Shown here one piece after another: positions 16,928 to 25,499 of a DNA stretch of 64,000 bases. The notes beneath the pieces were generated by a model. That model saw nothing but the letters and a program-made list of their open reading frames with translations. It made no database searches and was not told where the DNA came from. Numbering within the stretch: position 1 is the stretch's first letter; every line of letters begins with the position of its first letter. A program made the position numbers and the translations under genes. The DNA lies in assembly GCF_009801115.1 (NCBI RefSeq), contig NZ_VTOL01000001.1, forward strand, positions 1-64,000, given 5' to 3'. This stretch comes from Dyadobacter sp. 3J3. Lineage in GTDB: Bacteria; Bacteroidota; Bacteroidia; Cytophagales; Spirosomataceae.

Positions 16928-18535
16928 ATGAAGAAAAAATTATTTATAAAAGTTTGCAACCCTTTTAAACTTTTACGCGTCATATCTATCAAAGATCAGA
17001 TAATAAGATTGGCGTTCTTTGCTATATTATTTGCTTCGCCTTATGTAATGGCGCAGCAGGTTTCACCCCAGCCAAAAACCGGGCAACAATCTGATATTGT
17101 GGAACTTTTGAAATCTGATGAACTTGAACTGATCAGTGAAAACGGAGTAGATAGCCGCCGTGTAACGAATGGGGTTTTCAAACACAAAGGTGCGTTGATG
17201 TATAGTGATCTTGCCATACAAAATGTTAGTACCAATATCATTGAAGCCTACGGAAATGTCAGGATTGTTCAGGGTGACACAATCACAGTAACAGGCGATA
17301 CCCTTCATTATTTTGGTAACACAAGGTATGCAATCGTAAGCGGCCGTAAGGCCGTTTTGAAAGATAGAAAAAGTACGCTGACCACCCGTAAAATTGAGTA
17401 TGACATGGCAAACGGCATTGCATACTACAAAGTTCCGGGACGCACCGTGGATGTAGAAAACGTCCTTACCAGTAATGAGGGGATTTATAATACGAATACG
17501 AAAGAATTCAGGTATTATAAAAAAGTAAAACTGGTCAATAAAAAATATACACTCACGACCGATACTTTACTTTATAATTCCGTCACAAAATGGTCTTATT
17601 TCAATGGCCCAAGTAAAATTGTGAATAAAGACGGGACGCTGTTTAGTAAAAAAGGGCAATATAATTCCTTAACCGGGGAATCTGTCTTCCAGACAAGGAC
17701 CACCGTTGATAACGATACTTACACACTAACAGCAGATTCGCTTTTTGTTGAAGGGCAAAAAAATAATGGTCAGGGCAAAGGAAATGTTGTCATGGTAGCC
17801 AAAAAAGATAATACAATTCTGAATGGAGACCATGGTTTTTACCGCAAGGCAGAGGGTTTTTCGAAAATATACGGCCATGCCTACGTAAGGAATGTGGTTC
17901 AGAATGATACATTGTACATACGAGCTGATACTTTGTATTCTTTTGAAAACAAAAGGGACAGCACACGAAGGCTCGTAGGTGAGAAAAACGTCTATATATA
18001 TAAATCAGATTTTCAGGGAAAGTGTGATTCAATAAGTTATAACACAGCCGATTCCACAATTTTGTTTTTCAAAAAACCAATTCTGTGGAGTAGCCAGCAT
18101 TATCAAATGGAAGGTGATACCATTAGTGCTTTTCTTGTCAATAATGCGATACACCGGATGTTATTGAGAAGTAAAGCATTTGTCATTACAGAAGATACCC
18201 TGGTTTCACAGTTTAATCAGGTAAAAGGGCGAACGATCAATGCTTATTTTGCTGCTGAAAGTAAGTTAAAACAGGTTTTAGTAGATGGCAATGGCGAAAG
18301 TGCCTACTATGCAATTGACGATAAAGAAAAAATGATAGGCTTGAATCGAGTGGAGTGTGGAAAAATGAACCTTCTTTTCGTGGACAACCGTGTAAACAGG
18401 ATTGCTTTTATCACAAAACCAGATGGAAAGTTAATTCCGCCACGGCAAATTAAGCCCGCAGAAAGGCAATTAGACGGTTTTAACTGGCGAATCACGGACA
18501 AGCCAACGAAATTACAAACATTATGGCTCGAATAA
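16928..18535 (+). CDS. OstA/LptA-like periplasmic beta-jellyroll protein
   Basis: A 535-residue exported protein related to the OstA/LptA domain, which binds and ferries lipopolysaccharide across the periplasm. A basic N-terminus precedes a hydrophobic segment (residues 27-42) and a likely cleavage after VMAQ. Repeated beta-strand units follow, such as AYGNVRIVQGDTITVTGDTL, GNVVMVAKKDNTILNGDHG and GHAYVRNVVQNDTLYIRADTL. These resemble tandem OstA repeats. It is much longer than Escherichia coli LptA, as in many Bacteroidota. An LptC gene is in the same window at 26.6 kb, supporting a role in outer-membrane biogenesis. Confidence 0.83.
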   Translation: MKKKLFIKVCNPFKLLRVISIKDQIIRLAFFAILFASPYVMAQQVSPQPKTGQQSDIVELLKSDELELISENGVDSRRVTNGVFKHKGALMYSDLAIQNVSTNIIEAYGNVRIVQGDTITVTGDTLHYFGNTRYAIVSGRKAVLKDRKSTLTTRKIEYDMANGIAYYKVPGRTVDVENVLTSNEGIYNTNTKEFRYYKKVKLVNKKYTLTTDTLLYNSVTKWSYFNGPSKIVNKDGTLFSKKGQYNSLTGESVFQTRTTVDNDTYTLTADSLFVEGQKNNGQGKGNVVMVAKKDNTILNGDHGFYRKAEGFSKIYGHAYVRNVVQNDTLYIRADTLYSFENKRDSTRRLVGEKNVYIYKSDFQGKCDSISYNTADSTILFFKKPILWSSQHYQMEGDTISAFLVNNAIHRMLLRSKAFVITEDTLVSQFNQVKGRTINAYFAAESKLKQVLVDGNGESAYYAIDDKEKMIGLNRVECGKMNLLFVDNRVNRIAFITKPDGKLIPPRQIKPAERQLDGFNWRITDKPTKLQTLWLE

Positions 18536-18615
18536 TTTAATATAAGCTAACTAGCCAATTTCAGGCACGATTATTTTAAATTGAAAAATAAAAGTGCCCA
18601 GTCAAACAATATATT

Positions 18616-18646
18616 TTGAAGTTCCAATTTTTTCTCTATATTTTTG
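18616..18646 (+). promoter_or_regulatory. Bacteroidota-type promoter for the T9SS cargo gene
   Basis: TTG at 18616-18618 and TATTTTTG at 18639-18646 match the -33 TTG and -7 TAnnTTTG boxes with a 20-base spacer. The predicted leader is about 50 bases. Confidence 0.6.
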
Positions 18647-18703
18647 TAATGTACTTTTTAATGAGCGTGAAAGAAGTTATTAAAAGTATTCTGTTTTACA
18701 GCT

Positions 18704-19318
18704 ATGAAAAGAACTATACTCTGTCTTACTATATGCATTTTATTTGCCTGGACCGGAATTCAGGCACAATCTACCGCTAACGGTAGCAGGCTAAACATGT
18801 CTCCGAAAAAGAAAACCTTAACAACCGGACAATTGAAATTTTCTCATGTCCCTGAGGTGCTTAATTATAAACCGCTTTCCGTTCAGAAGCCTATGGCACT
18901 GAATAATTTTTACAGGACACTTTTATTTTCAAACACCGCGTCTGTTGAAAGTACGGCTGTATCTACAACCGAAGTTGTTGAAAAAAATGTTGAAAGGCGA
19001 TCTCCCGGAATTGAATCATCAACACGTGCAGAAGAACAATTATATACAAGTGACAAAATTACAGTATCAAATGTATACCCCAATCCGGCCAGTGAATACG
19101 CCGAGGTTGACTATACAATTTCTGCTGATTTAAGAGACGCCAAATTAATTGTTTACAATGTACTTGGGTCGCAAATGGCTGAATATCCACTTGTAAAAAA
19201 TGATAACAAACTTCGTATAAATACCCGCGAAATGTCCACAGGCTTATATTTTTATCAACTGGCACTGGAAGGAAAAAAGGTTGCAACAAAAAAAATGCTT
19301 GTTCGCCATCAGCAATAG
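18704..19318 (+). CDS. Secreted protein with C-terminal T9SS type A sorting domain
   Basis: A 204-residue secreted or surface protein of unknown activity. It has a Sec signal peptide (about residues 1-22, ending IQAQS) and a low-complexity central part. The C-terminal type IX sorting domain spans about 125-204: VSNVYPNPASEYAEVDYTI, then LIVYNVLGSQ, then MSTGLYFYQLALEGKKVATKKMLV. The domain is recognised by the T9SS for export and surface attachment. No catalytic domain is visible, so this is a small cargo protein. Confidence 0.9.
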   Translation: MKRTILCLTICILFAWTGIQAQSTANGSRLNMSPKKKTLTTGQLKFSHVPEVLNYKPLSVQKPMALNNFYRTLLFSNTASVESTAVSTTEVVEKNVERRSPGIESSTRAEEQLYTSDKITVSNVYPNPASEYAEVDYTISADLRDAKLIVYNVLGSQMAEYPLVKNDNKLRINTREMSTGLYFYQLALEGKKVATKKMLVRHQQ

Positions 19319-19337
19319 AATTAACAATACTATAATC

Positions 19338-19372
19338 GGCTACACATTCGTTAAGGATGTTGTAGCTTTTTT
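19338..19372 (+). terminator. Terminator between the T9SS cargo gene and bamD
   Basis: GGCTACACAT (19338-19347) and ATGTTGTAGC (19357-19366) pair with one bulge, followed by a run of T. The bamD -7 box starts two bases later, so terminator and promoter are packed together. Confidence 0.7.
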
Positions 19373-19374
19373 AT

Positions 19375-19382
19375 TATCTTTG
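19375..19382 (+). promoter_or_regulatory. -7 box immediately before bamD
   Basis: TATCTTTG matches TAnnTTTG exactly. The bamD ATG is at 19391, only 8 bases after the box, so transcription would begin at or a few bases before the start codon and give an almost leaderless mRNA. No good TTG is found at the expected -33 distance. Confidence 0.5.
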
Positions 19383-19390
19383 CAGCTATT

Positions 19391-20314
19391 ATGCTAAAAA
19401 ACAATTTTGCAAGTTACTTCTTGCTTATTTTTGCCGTACTTTTCATTACTTCCTGTAGTAAATTTTCGAGATTACAGAAGACTGGCACAGACCAACAAAA
19501 GTATGACGCCGCCATGACTTATTATAAGAAGGGCGACTTTTACCGTGCGGGACTTCTATTTGAAGAACTTATTCCCTTACTTAAAGGGAGTAACGAATCT
19601 GAATTAGCGCAGTTTTATTATGCCTATACCCAGTATCAGCAAGGCCAGTATAATACAAGTCAGTTCCTATTCAAAAAGTTTTACGATACGTATGCCAGAA
19701 GCGATTTCGCTCAGGAAGCATTATATATGCATGCGTTTTCGTTGTATAAAGATTCTGCTCCGCACAATCTTGACCAGGCTAGTACATTTACCGCTATTTC
19801 AGCAATGCAGGATTTTGTAAACGCATATCCTCAGAGCACATTCCGTGACGAATGTACACGATACATCCTTGAACTTCGTCAAAAATTGGAATTGAAAGCA
19901 TATGACAAGGCGAAATTGTATTACAAAATTAGTGAGTTCAATATGATGTCTCTCAAAGCGGCCGTTATTTCAATTGATAATTTCCGCAAAGATTTTCCGG
20001 ATTCTCAATATAATGAAGAATTATCTTACCTTAAAGTGGAATCGCAGTATAATCTGGCAACAAACAGTCTTAACCAGAAGCAAAAAGACCGGTATACAGA
20101 TGTTGTAAAATATTATAAAGAGCTTGTCGACAAATACCCGACGGGAAAATATCTTCGAGATGCTGAGAAAATGTATGATAACAGCATAAAGGAACTTGGA
20201 ATCATTGCCGCAGCAGAAAAAGAACGCCAGAAATTACTGGAAGTTCAGCCAGACTCAGGTTCGAAGCCAACCAAAGTTACAGCTTCAACGGCTCCTGAAC
20301 AAAAACAGAACTAA
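19391..20314 (+). CDS. bamD: BamD, outer-membrane assembly lipoprotein
   Basis: A 307-residue TPR lipoprotein of the BAM complex, which inserts beta-barrel proteins in the outer membrane. A lipoprotein signal (FAVLFITSC, Cys near 22) is followed by repeated tetratricopeptide helices (YDAAMTYYKKGDFYRAGLLFEEL and AQFYYAYTQYQQGQY). The C-terminal 30 residues are a Lys/Gln/Pro-rich tail. It begins a core cluster with rpoZ, coaBC, porD and recN that resembles the order in other Bacteroidota. Confidence 0.92.
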   Translation: MLKNNFASYFLLIFAVLFITSCSKFSRLQKTGTDQQKYDAAMTYYKKGDFYRAGLLFEELIPLLKGSNESELAQFYYAYTQYQQGQYNTSQFLFKKFYDTYARSDFAQEALYMHAFSLYKDSAPHNLDQASTFTAISAMQDFVNAYPQSTFRDECTRYILELRQKLELKAYDKAKLYYKISEFNMMSLKAAVISIDNFRKDFPDSQYNEELSYLKVESQYNLATNSLNQKQKDRYTDVVKYYKELVDKYPTGKYLRDAEKMYDNSIKELGIIAAAEKERQKLLEVQPDSGSKPTKVTASTAPEQKQN

Positions 20315-20371
20315 AACAACCGGTTTACCGGTTCTATATAAAGATTTTCAAACTATATCATCAAAGTAAGC

Positions 20372-20683
20372 ATGGCAACGAATCCATCCATCATTACCCG
20401 CGACACGGACAAAATAGCTGACGTAACGGGGAATTTATATGAGTCGGTATCAATAATCTCTAAAAGAGCTCGTCAGATATCAAGTAAAATGAAAGAGGAA
20501 CTCAATAACAAGCTTGCTGAGTTTGCATCCGGCGTTGACAATCTGGAAGAAGTTTTTGAAAACCGTGAGCAAATAGAAATCTCTAAATTCTACGAACGTA
20601 TGCCAAAGGCTGGCAGTATGGCTATCGATGAATTTATTGATGGAAAAACGTATCACAGTTATAGAGATACTACCGAAGAATAA
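20372..20683 (+). CDS. rpoZ: RNA polymerase omega subunit (Bacteroidota type)
   Basis: A 103-residue omega-like subunit that helps assemble RNA polymerase. It contains the helical NLYESVSIISKRARQISSKMKEELNNKL stretch (family: YE.v.iis.RA.qi), followed by an acidic tail. It lies 57 bases after bamD and is closed by a terminator hairpin at 20706. Confidence 0.85.
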   Translation: MATNPSIITRDTDKIADVTGNLYESVSIISKRARQISSKMKEELNNKLAEFASGVDNLEEVFENREQIEISKFYERMPKAGSMAIDEFIDGKTYHSYRDTTEE

Positions 20684-20705
20684 GATTTATTTTTCTGATA
20701 ATAAA

Positions 20706-20746
20706 ACCAGTCGTAAACATTAATTTTGTTTGTACGACTGGTTTTT
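20706..20746 (+). terminator. Terminator after rpoZ
   Basis: ACCAGTCGTA (20706-20715) and TACGACTGGT (20732-20741) form a perfect 10-base stem followed by TTTTAT. Confidence 0.85.
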
Positions 20747-20809
20747 ATGTTTGTCAAAAAACTACTCTCCTATTGTACTTAACATAAACGTGCTTTTGCA
20801 TTTAACAGG

Positions 20810-22015
20810 TTGGATTTAAAAGGCAAAAAAATATTGCTTGGTGTTTCTGGCAGCATTGCTGCGTATAAATCAGTTTTACTGGTAAGATTACTTGTAAAAG
20901 AAGGAGCAGATGTACAGGTAATCATGACAGATTCCGCACATCAGTTTATTACTCCCCTTACACTTGGTACACTTTCAAAACGTCCCGTATTTACGACTTT
21001 CACCCAATCAGAAAACGGCACCTGGAATAATCACGTCGAACTAGGCTTATGGGCCGATATGATGATTATTGCTCCCGCAACAGCGCGAACTCTTGCCAAA
21101 TGTGCTACTGGAAATTGTGATGATCTATTAACAGCCACATATCTTTCTGCCCGCTGCCCGGTATTTTTCGCACCGGCAATGGACGTAGATATGTATCGTC
21201 ATCCGTCGACACAAAAAAATATTGAGACTCTTTTGAGCTATGGAAATAAATTAATTGAAGCAGAATTTGGTGAGCTCGCAAGCGGTTTGGTTGGAGAAGG
21301 GCGATTGGCAGAACCTGAAAAGATCCTTTCTCGTATCGTCAGTCATTTTGCAGCAAGTCCGGTTGCTAAAACCAAAAATGTACTCATCACAGCTGGCCCG
21401 ACAGCCGAACCCATAGATCCGGTTCGTTACATCAGCAACCGATCTTCGGGAAAAATGGGATATGCTATCGCCAAAGCGTTTTCAGATGCGGGAGCAAAAG
21501 TAAGATTAATCAGCGGCCCAACCAATTTACCCGTTCCTAATGGCGTGTCAATTACAAAAGTTGGAACTGCCAAAGAGATGTTTGAAGCAACTCAAAAATA
21601 TTTTTCTCAGTTTGATCTTGTCATTTTTTCCGCAGCTGTGGCCGATTATACTCCCCTATCTGTTGCAGATCAAAAGATAAAAAAACAAGGGGAGGAGATG
21701 AAACTTGAATTGATCAAAACCACCGATATAGCCGAAACTCTTGGAAAACAAAAAAGAAACGGCCAGCTCCTGATCGGATTTGCATTGGAAACCGAGCATG
21801 AAATGGATTATGCTCTGGACAAATTACGACGCAAAAATTTCGACTATATTATTTTGAATTCCTTAAACGATGCGGGATCAGGATTTGCACACGATACCAA
21901 CAAAATTACCGTTATTGATAAATCAGAAAACGTTCTTAGTTTTCCATTAAAATCAAAACAGGAAGTGGCACAAGACATTTTAAATATTATTCTGAATAAA
22001 TGGAGCGAAGTATGA
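20810..22015 (+). CDS. coaBC: Bifunctional CoaBC (coenzyme A biosynthesis)
   Basis: Joins cysteine to 4'-phosphopantothenate and decarboxylates the product, two steps of coenzyme A synthesis. The 401 residues comprise an N-terminal FMN-dependent decarboxylase (LLGVSGSIAAYKS, active His in NNHVELG, ATGNCDDLL, PAMDVDMY) and a C-terminal ligase (from about 185: VLITAGPTAEPIDPVRYISNRSSGKMG). The start is a TTG at 20810, because the next codons DLKGKKILLGVSGS match the family N-terminus and no ATG is near. Its stop overlaps the porD ATG as ATGA. Confidence 0.95.
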   Translation: MDLKGKKILLGVSGSIAAYKSVLLVRLLVKEGADVQVIMTDSAHQFITPLTLGTLSKRPVFTTFTQSENGTWNNHVELGLWADMMIIAPATARTLAKCATGNCDDLLTATYLSARCPVFFAPAMDVDMYRHPSTQKNIETLLSYGNKLIEAEFGELASGLVGEGRLAEPEKILSRIVSHFAASPVAKTKNVLITAGPTAEPIDPVRYISNRSSGKMGYAIAKAFSDAGAKVRLISGPTNLPVPNGVSITKVGTAKEMFEATQKYFSQFDLVIFSAAVADYTPLSVADQKIKKQGEEMKLELIKTTDIAETLGKQKRNGQLLIGFALETEHEMDYALDKLRRKNFDYIILNSLNDAGSGFAHDTNKITVIDKSENVLSFPLKSKQEVAQDILNIILNKWSEV

Positions 22016-22932
22016 AAAGGTTATTATTTCTTTTTTGTTTTACAACGGGTATTTTTTCAGGACGTACCTATGCTCAGGAACTTCAATTTACTGTTAGTCT
22101 TAATTATGACCAGCTCGTAGCGCAGCAAAAAACAGATCCTGCGTCCATGACAAAGCTTCAGAGTTATATCAGCGATTTTTTAAATAATACCAGCTGGACA
22201 AGAGAAACATTTAAAAAAGATGAAAAAATAAAATGCAAACTGAACATCAATCTGACGAGGTCAGTGACTCAAGGTGCTTATGAAGGAACCGCACAATTAG
22301 TTATTGCGCGCCCGGTTTTTAATTCCAGTTATGAAACTGTACTTTTCAATTATGTTGACAGAAGTTTCACTTTCAATTATTTGCCTACTGCTCAGTTATA
22401 TTTTAACGAAAACAGCTATACGGACGAACTGCCTTTCATTCTGGCTTTCTATGCCTATACCGCATTGATTTTTGATTTTGATTCTTTCAGTAAACTGGGC
22501 GGCTCTCCCTATATGCAAAAAGCATTCAATTTGGCGAATCTGGCTTCCAACGCTTCGTCTCCCGGGAGAGGCTGGGATACCCGTAAAAGTGCTGATTCAA
22601 GAAACAGATATTGGCTGATCGAAAATTTGATGAGCCAGCAGTTTATTCCTTTTCGTGAAGGATTATATGCCTATTATCGTCAGGGGCTTGATGTCGCAAC
22701 CGAAAATCCTGCTCAAACGCGAACAAAAACAATGGAGTTGCTTACTTCTATCAAAACGGTTGCCCAGCTCAGGCCAGGAAGTGTTGTTGTAAATTCATTT
22801 TTCGATTCCAAATCTGATGAAATATACAGTATTTTAAAAGAAGCAAATCCGGAAGAACGCAAAACCGCACAAACAATACTCGTGAGTTTGGATCCGTCTA
22901 AAACACAGCTTTATCAAAAACTTTCGCAGTAA
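22012..22932 (+). CDS. porD: PorD-like type IX secretion protein (DUF4835)
   Basis: A 306-residue periplasmic protein of the DUF4835/PorD family, needed for type IX secretion in gliding and pathogenic Bacteroidota (family knowledge). A signal peptide (MKRLLFLFCFTTGIFSGRTYAQ) precedes ELQFTVSLNYDQL. Further family stretches include YTDELPFILAFYAY and SPGRGWDTRKSADSRNRYW. I prefer ATG 22012 over 22000 because it gives a clean signal peptide and overlaps the coaBC stop by ATGA, implying translational coupling. Confidence 0.87.
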   Translation: MKRLLFLFCFTTGIFSGRTYAQELQFTVSLNYDQLVAQQKTDPASMTKLQSYISDFLNNTSWTRETFKKDEKIKCKLNINLTRSVTQGAYEGTAQLVIARPVFNSSYETVLFNYVDRSFTFNYLPTAQLYFNENSYTDELPFILAFYAYTALIFDFDSFSKLGGSPYMQKAFNLANLASNASSPGRGWDTRKSADSRNRYWLIENLMSQQFIPFREGLYAYYRQGLDVATENPAQTRTKTMELLTSIKTVAQLRPGSVVVNSFFDSKSDEIYSILKEANPEERKTAQTILVSLDPSKTQLYQKLSQ

Positions 22933-22968
22933 TACAGCCATTATTATTTCATATCAAAATCGATAAGC

Positions 22969-23196
22969 ATGAGTAAACGCCTGATTCGAATTGCTTCAAA
23001 AAATATAGCATCCGAATTAACAAACCTTGCAGGACTCAATCTTAATGCGATATTGCAAACTGGAAATACCTATTTTGGGAAATTAATTTCCGTTACAAAT
23101 GAGCATCTGACCATATTGGATACCCGCCAGCATACGCATAGGCTAGCCATCCGGGATTTGTTTGAAGTAGTTTATGATCAAAAGAACCAGAAGTAA
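22969..23196 (+). CDS. Small basic protein, possibly Sm/SH3-like
   Basis: A 75-residue basic protein lying 36 bases after porD and before recN. I recognise no named family. The middle (AILQTGNTYFGKLISVTNEHLTILDTRQHTHRLAIRDLFEVVYD) has the strand pattern of a small Sm-like or SH3-like barrel: a strand, a G-turn, 'G-K-L-I-S-V-T' and 'L-T-I-L-D'. There is no signal peptide, so a cytosolic location is likely. RNA binding is only a structural guess. Confidence 0.65.
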   Translation: MSKRLIRIASKNIASELTNLAGLNLNAILQTGNTYFGKLISVTNEHLTILDTRQHTHRLAIRDLFEVVYDQKNQK

Positions 23197-23217
23197 ATAC
23201 GGTTCCATTGCAATTTT

Positions 23218-23225
23218 TATCTTTG
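23218..23225 (+). promoter_or_regulatory. Candidate -7 box upstream of recN
   Basis: TATCTTTG fits TAnnTTTG, but no TTG is present at the right upstream distance. It would give recN a leader of about 140 bases. That leader contains a 21-codon mini-ORF (ATG 23229 to TAA 23294) and a TTCGT/ACGAA inverted repeat at 23300-23316. Confidence 0.4.
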
Positions 23226-23373
23226 CCATGGGTGTCACTACATTAAAAAAACGTTCAAGAACTACTTCCGTTTCCTATTTGTTGATAACATAACTATATT
23301 CGTGTCAAAGACGAACTATTTCGAATCTATTCGGTCTTGTTCTCACCCACTTTGACAATCTGCTTACAAAGGC

Positions 23374-25029
23374 ATGCTCTCAAATTTACTTATTAAAAAT
23401 TACGCCCTGATCAAGCAACTGGAAATGTCGCCTGATCCGGGATTAAATATTATTACAGGAGAAACGGGCGCAGGTAAATCCATTATGCTTGGCGCGATTG
23501 GTCTTTTACTTGGCAATCGTGCCGATGTGAAATCTCTTTATGATCCGGCTGAAAAGTGTATCATTGAAGGCAGTTTTGATTTATCAGGCTATGACCTGGC
23601 TCCGAATTTCGAAGAAGAAAATCTTGATTTTGCTCAGGAATGTATTGTGCGGAGAGAAATTTCCGTCGCAGGAAAATCACGCGCCTTCATTAATGACACG
23701 CCGGTTAACCTGGATACGCTGAAAAGAATCAGCAGTCAGCTTCTTGACATACATTCACAGCACGATTCGATTTTACTGGGAAGCAATGAATTTCAATTGC
23801 AGGTAGTGGATACTTATGCCGAAAATTATGGTCTGCTTCACGCTTACCGTAAACATTTCCAGGCTTACAGGGAAGCTGCAAAAGCATATGATTCTTTGCA
23901 GAAAGAAGCGGTTCAAATGCGAAAAGCTTTTGACTATGACCAGTTTTTACACCAGGAATTAGCCAATGCAGACTTGCGTGGCGATGAACAAACTCAGCTG
24001 GAACAAGAGTTAACGATACTTGAAAATGCTGTTGAAATCCGTGAAAAGTTGCAATTAGCCTACTCATATCTTGACAATCCAGATGGTTCGATTCTGGATT
24101 ATCTCAAAAACACTGTCACTGCAATTTCCCAGGCAAGCCGTCTCGTACCGGCTTATGATTCCTTGAGAGAAAGGGCTCAGAGTTGCCTGATTGAACTGCG
24201 TGATTTAGCTGATGAAATTGACGGAGTAAGTTCTTCCGTAGAAATCGACGCAGGCAGAAGCCAGCTTGTTCATGAACGTCTGGATCTTATTTATACCTTA
24301 CAAAAAAAGCATCATACAACCACGGTTAGTGAACTTCTTAAAATTCAGGAAGAACTGGAAAATAAAGTTGGTACTGTTTTAAATCTTGATGAAGCTTTAC
24401 TAAAAGCAAAACAAAAAGCAGAAAAGACAGAAGAAGTCATGCTGAAAAGTGCGGCTAATTTGTCCAAAGAACGCCAGAAAGTCGTCAAAACCATTGAGAA
24501 ATTAATTATTGAACGACTGATAGAATTAGGTATTCCTAATGCTGCTTTATCAATAAAAATCATAGAAATTCAACCAACAAACGACGGTATCGACTCCATC
24601 GCTTTTCTGTTCAGTGGTAATAAAGGTACGCCATTGCAGGAATTGAGACAGGTAGCTTCGGGTGGTGAATTTTCTCGTTTGATGATGGTGATCAAGTATA
24701 TTCTGGCAGACAGGCGAAAACTTCCTACCATTATTTTCGATGAAATTGATACAGGTGTTTCCGGAGAAATAGCCAAAAAAATGGGAAAAATGATGATTAA
24801 AATGTCTGATAATCATCAGATTATTGCCATCACGCATTTGCACCAGATTGCCAGCAGCGGCAAAGCACACTATTTTGTTTATAAAGATCATTCCTCTGCA
24901 AAAACAGTTAGTAAGATAAAAAAATTATCTGTTGACGAACGTGTAATGGAAATTGCACAAATGATCGGCGGGCACAATCCGACAGAATCCGTCATAAATA
25001 ATGCCCGTGAAATGATTTCAAAAGATTAA
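23374..25029 (+). CDS. recN: DNA repair protein RecN
   Basis: An SMC-like ATPase that acts in double-strand break repair. At 551 residues it has normal length. It opens with MLSNLLIKNYALIKQLEM and the Walker A GETGAGKS (near 30-37). A long coiled-coil middle (about 150-400) is followed by the signature ASGGEFSRLMMVIKYIL and the Walker B-like TIIFDEIDTGVSGE, then a C-terminal ITHLHQIAS. This lies in the bamD-rpoZ-coaBC-porD cluster. None of its upstream sequence matches the operator at 4093. Confidence 0.96.
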   Translation: MLSNLLIKNYALIKQLEMSPDPGLNIITGETGAGKSIMLGAIGLLLGNRADVKSLYDPAEKCIIEGSFDLSGYDLAPNFEEENLDFAQECIVRREISVAGKSRAFINDTPVNLDTLKRISSQLLDIHSQHDSILLGSNEFQLQVVDTYAENYGLLHAYRKHFQAYREAAKAYDSLQKEAVQMRKAFDYDQFLHQELANADLRGDEQTQLEQELTILENAVEIREKLQLAYSYLDNPDGSILDYLKNTVTAISQASRLVPAYDSLRERAQSCLIELRDLADEIDGVSSSVEIDAGRSQLVHERLDLIYTLQKKHHTTTVSELLKIQEELENKVGTVLNLDEALLKAKQKAEKTEEVMLKSAANLSKERQKVVKTIEKLIIERLIELGIPNAALSIKIIEIQPTNDGIDSIAFLFSGNKGTPLQELRQVASGGEFSRLMMVIKYILADRRKLPTIIFDEIDTGVSGEIAKKMGKMMIKMSDNHQIIAITHLHQIASSGKAHYFVYKDHSSAKTVSKIKKLSVDERVMEIAQMIGGHNPTESVINNAREMISKD

Positions 25030-25062
25030 TAATTATCGGATAACCCTCATAAATTTAACATC

Positions 25063-25494
25063 ATGAAACAATATGTACTCGCGTTAGGGCTTGGATTTTC
25101 TCTTTTGTCCTGTAATAAAAATGCCGATAAAGTCCTCGAACTTGAAGGCGAAGTGATGACCATCCACGATGCTGTGATGCCCCAGATGGATGATATCATG
25201 ACCCTCAAATCCAAACTTTCCAAAAAAATTATACACATGGATAGTTTACAAAACGAAGGAGTTGCCGGCAATACAATCGCGGAAGAACGTATCAAAGCCA
25301 CGGAAATTAATCAGAAACTGAACGAATCTGATAAGCTGATGATGGATTGGATGCATGAATACCGTGGAGATTCAGCAAAAAAACTTAAACCGGAAGAAGC
25401 AATTCTCTATTTCGAGTTGCAGAAAAAAAAGATTATTGACGTAAAAGAAATTACTTCCAAAAACATACAGGAAGCAAAAACATTTTTAGATTAA
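25063..25494 (+). CDS. Small coiled-coil lipoprotein
   Basis: A 143-residue predicted lipoprotein (signal ending FSLLSC, Cys near 17) with an all-helical, charged mature part. It is probably periplasmic or outer-membrane attached. I know no function. It starts 33 bases after recN and is only 5 bases from the SCO gene, so it is probably co-transcribed with the SCO and cytochrome c genes. Confidence 0.78.
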   Translation: MKQYVLALGLGFSLLSCNKNADKVLELEGEVMTIHDAVMPQMDDIMTLKSKLSKKIIHMDSLQNEGVAGNTIAEERIKATEINQKLNESDKLMMDWMHEYRGDSAKKLKPEEAILYFELQKKKIIDVKEITSKNIQEAKTFLD

Positions 25495-25499
25495 AATAT

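Noticed and set aside
20721-20728. TAATTTTG considered as the coaBC promoter box
   Set aside because: It lies in the loop of the rpoZ terminator hairpin and has no TTG at the right distance; the TTG start of coaBC is about 80 bases away. Could still act, but not supported.
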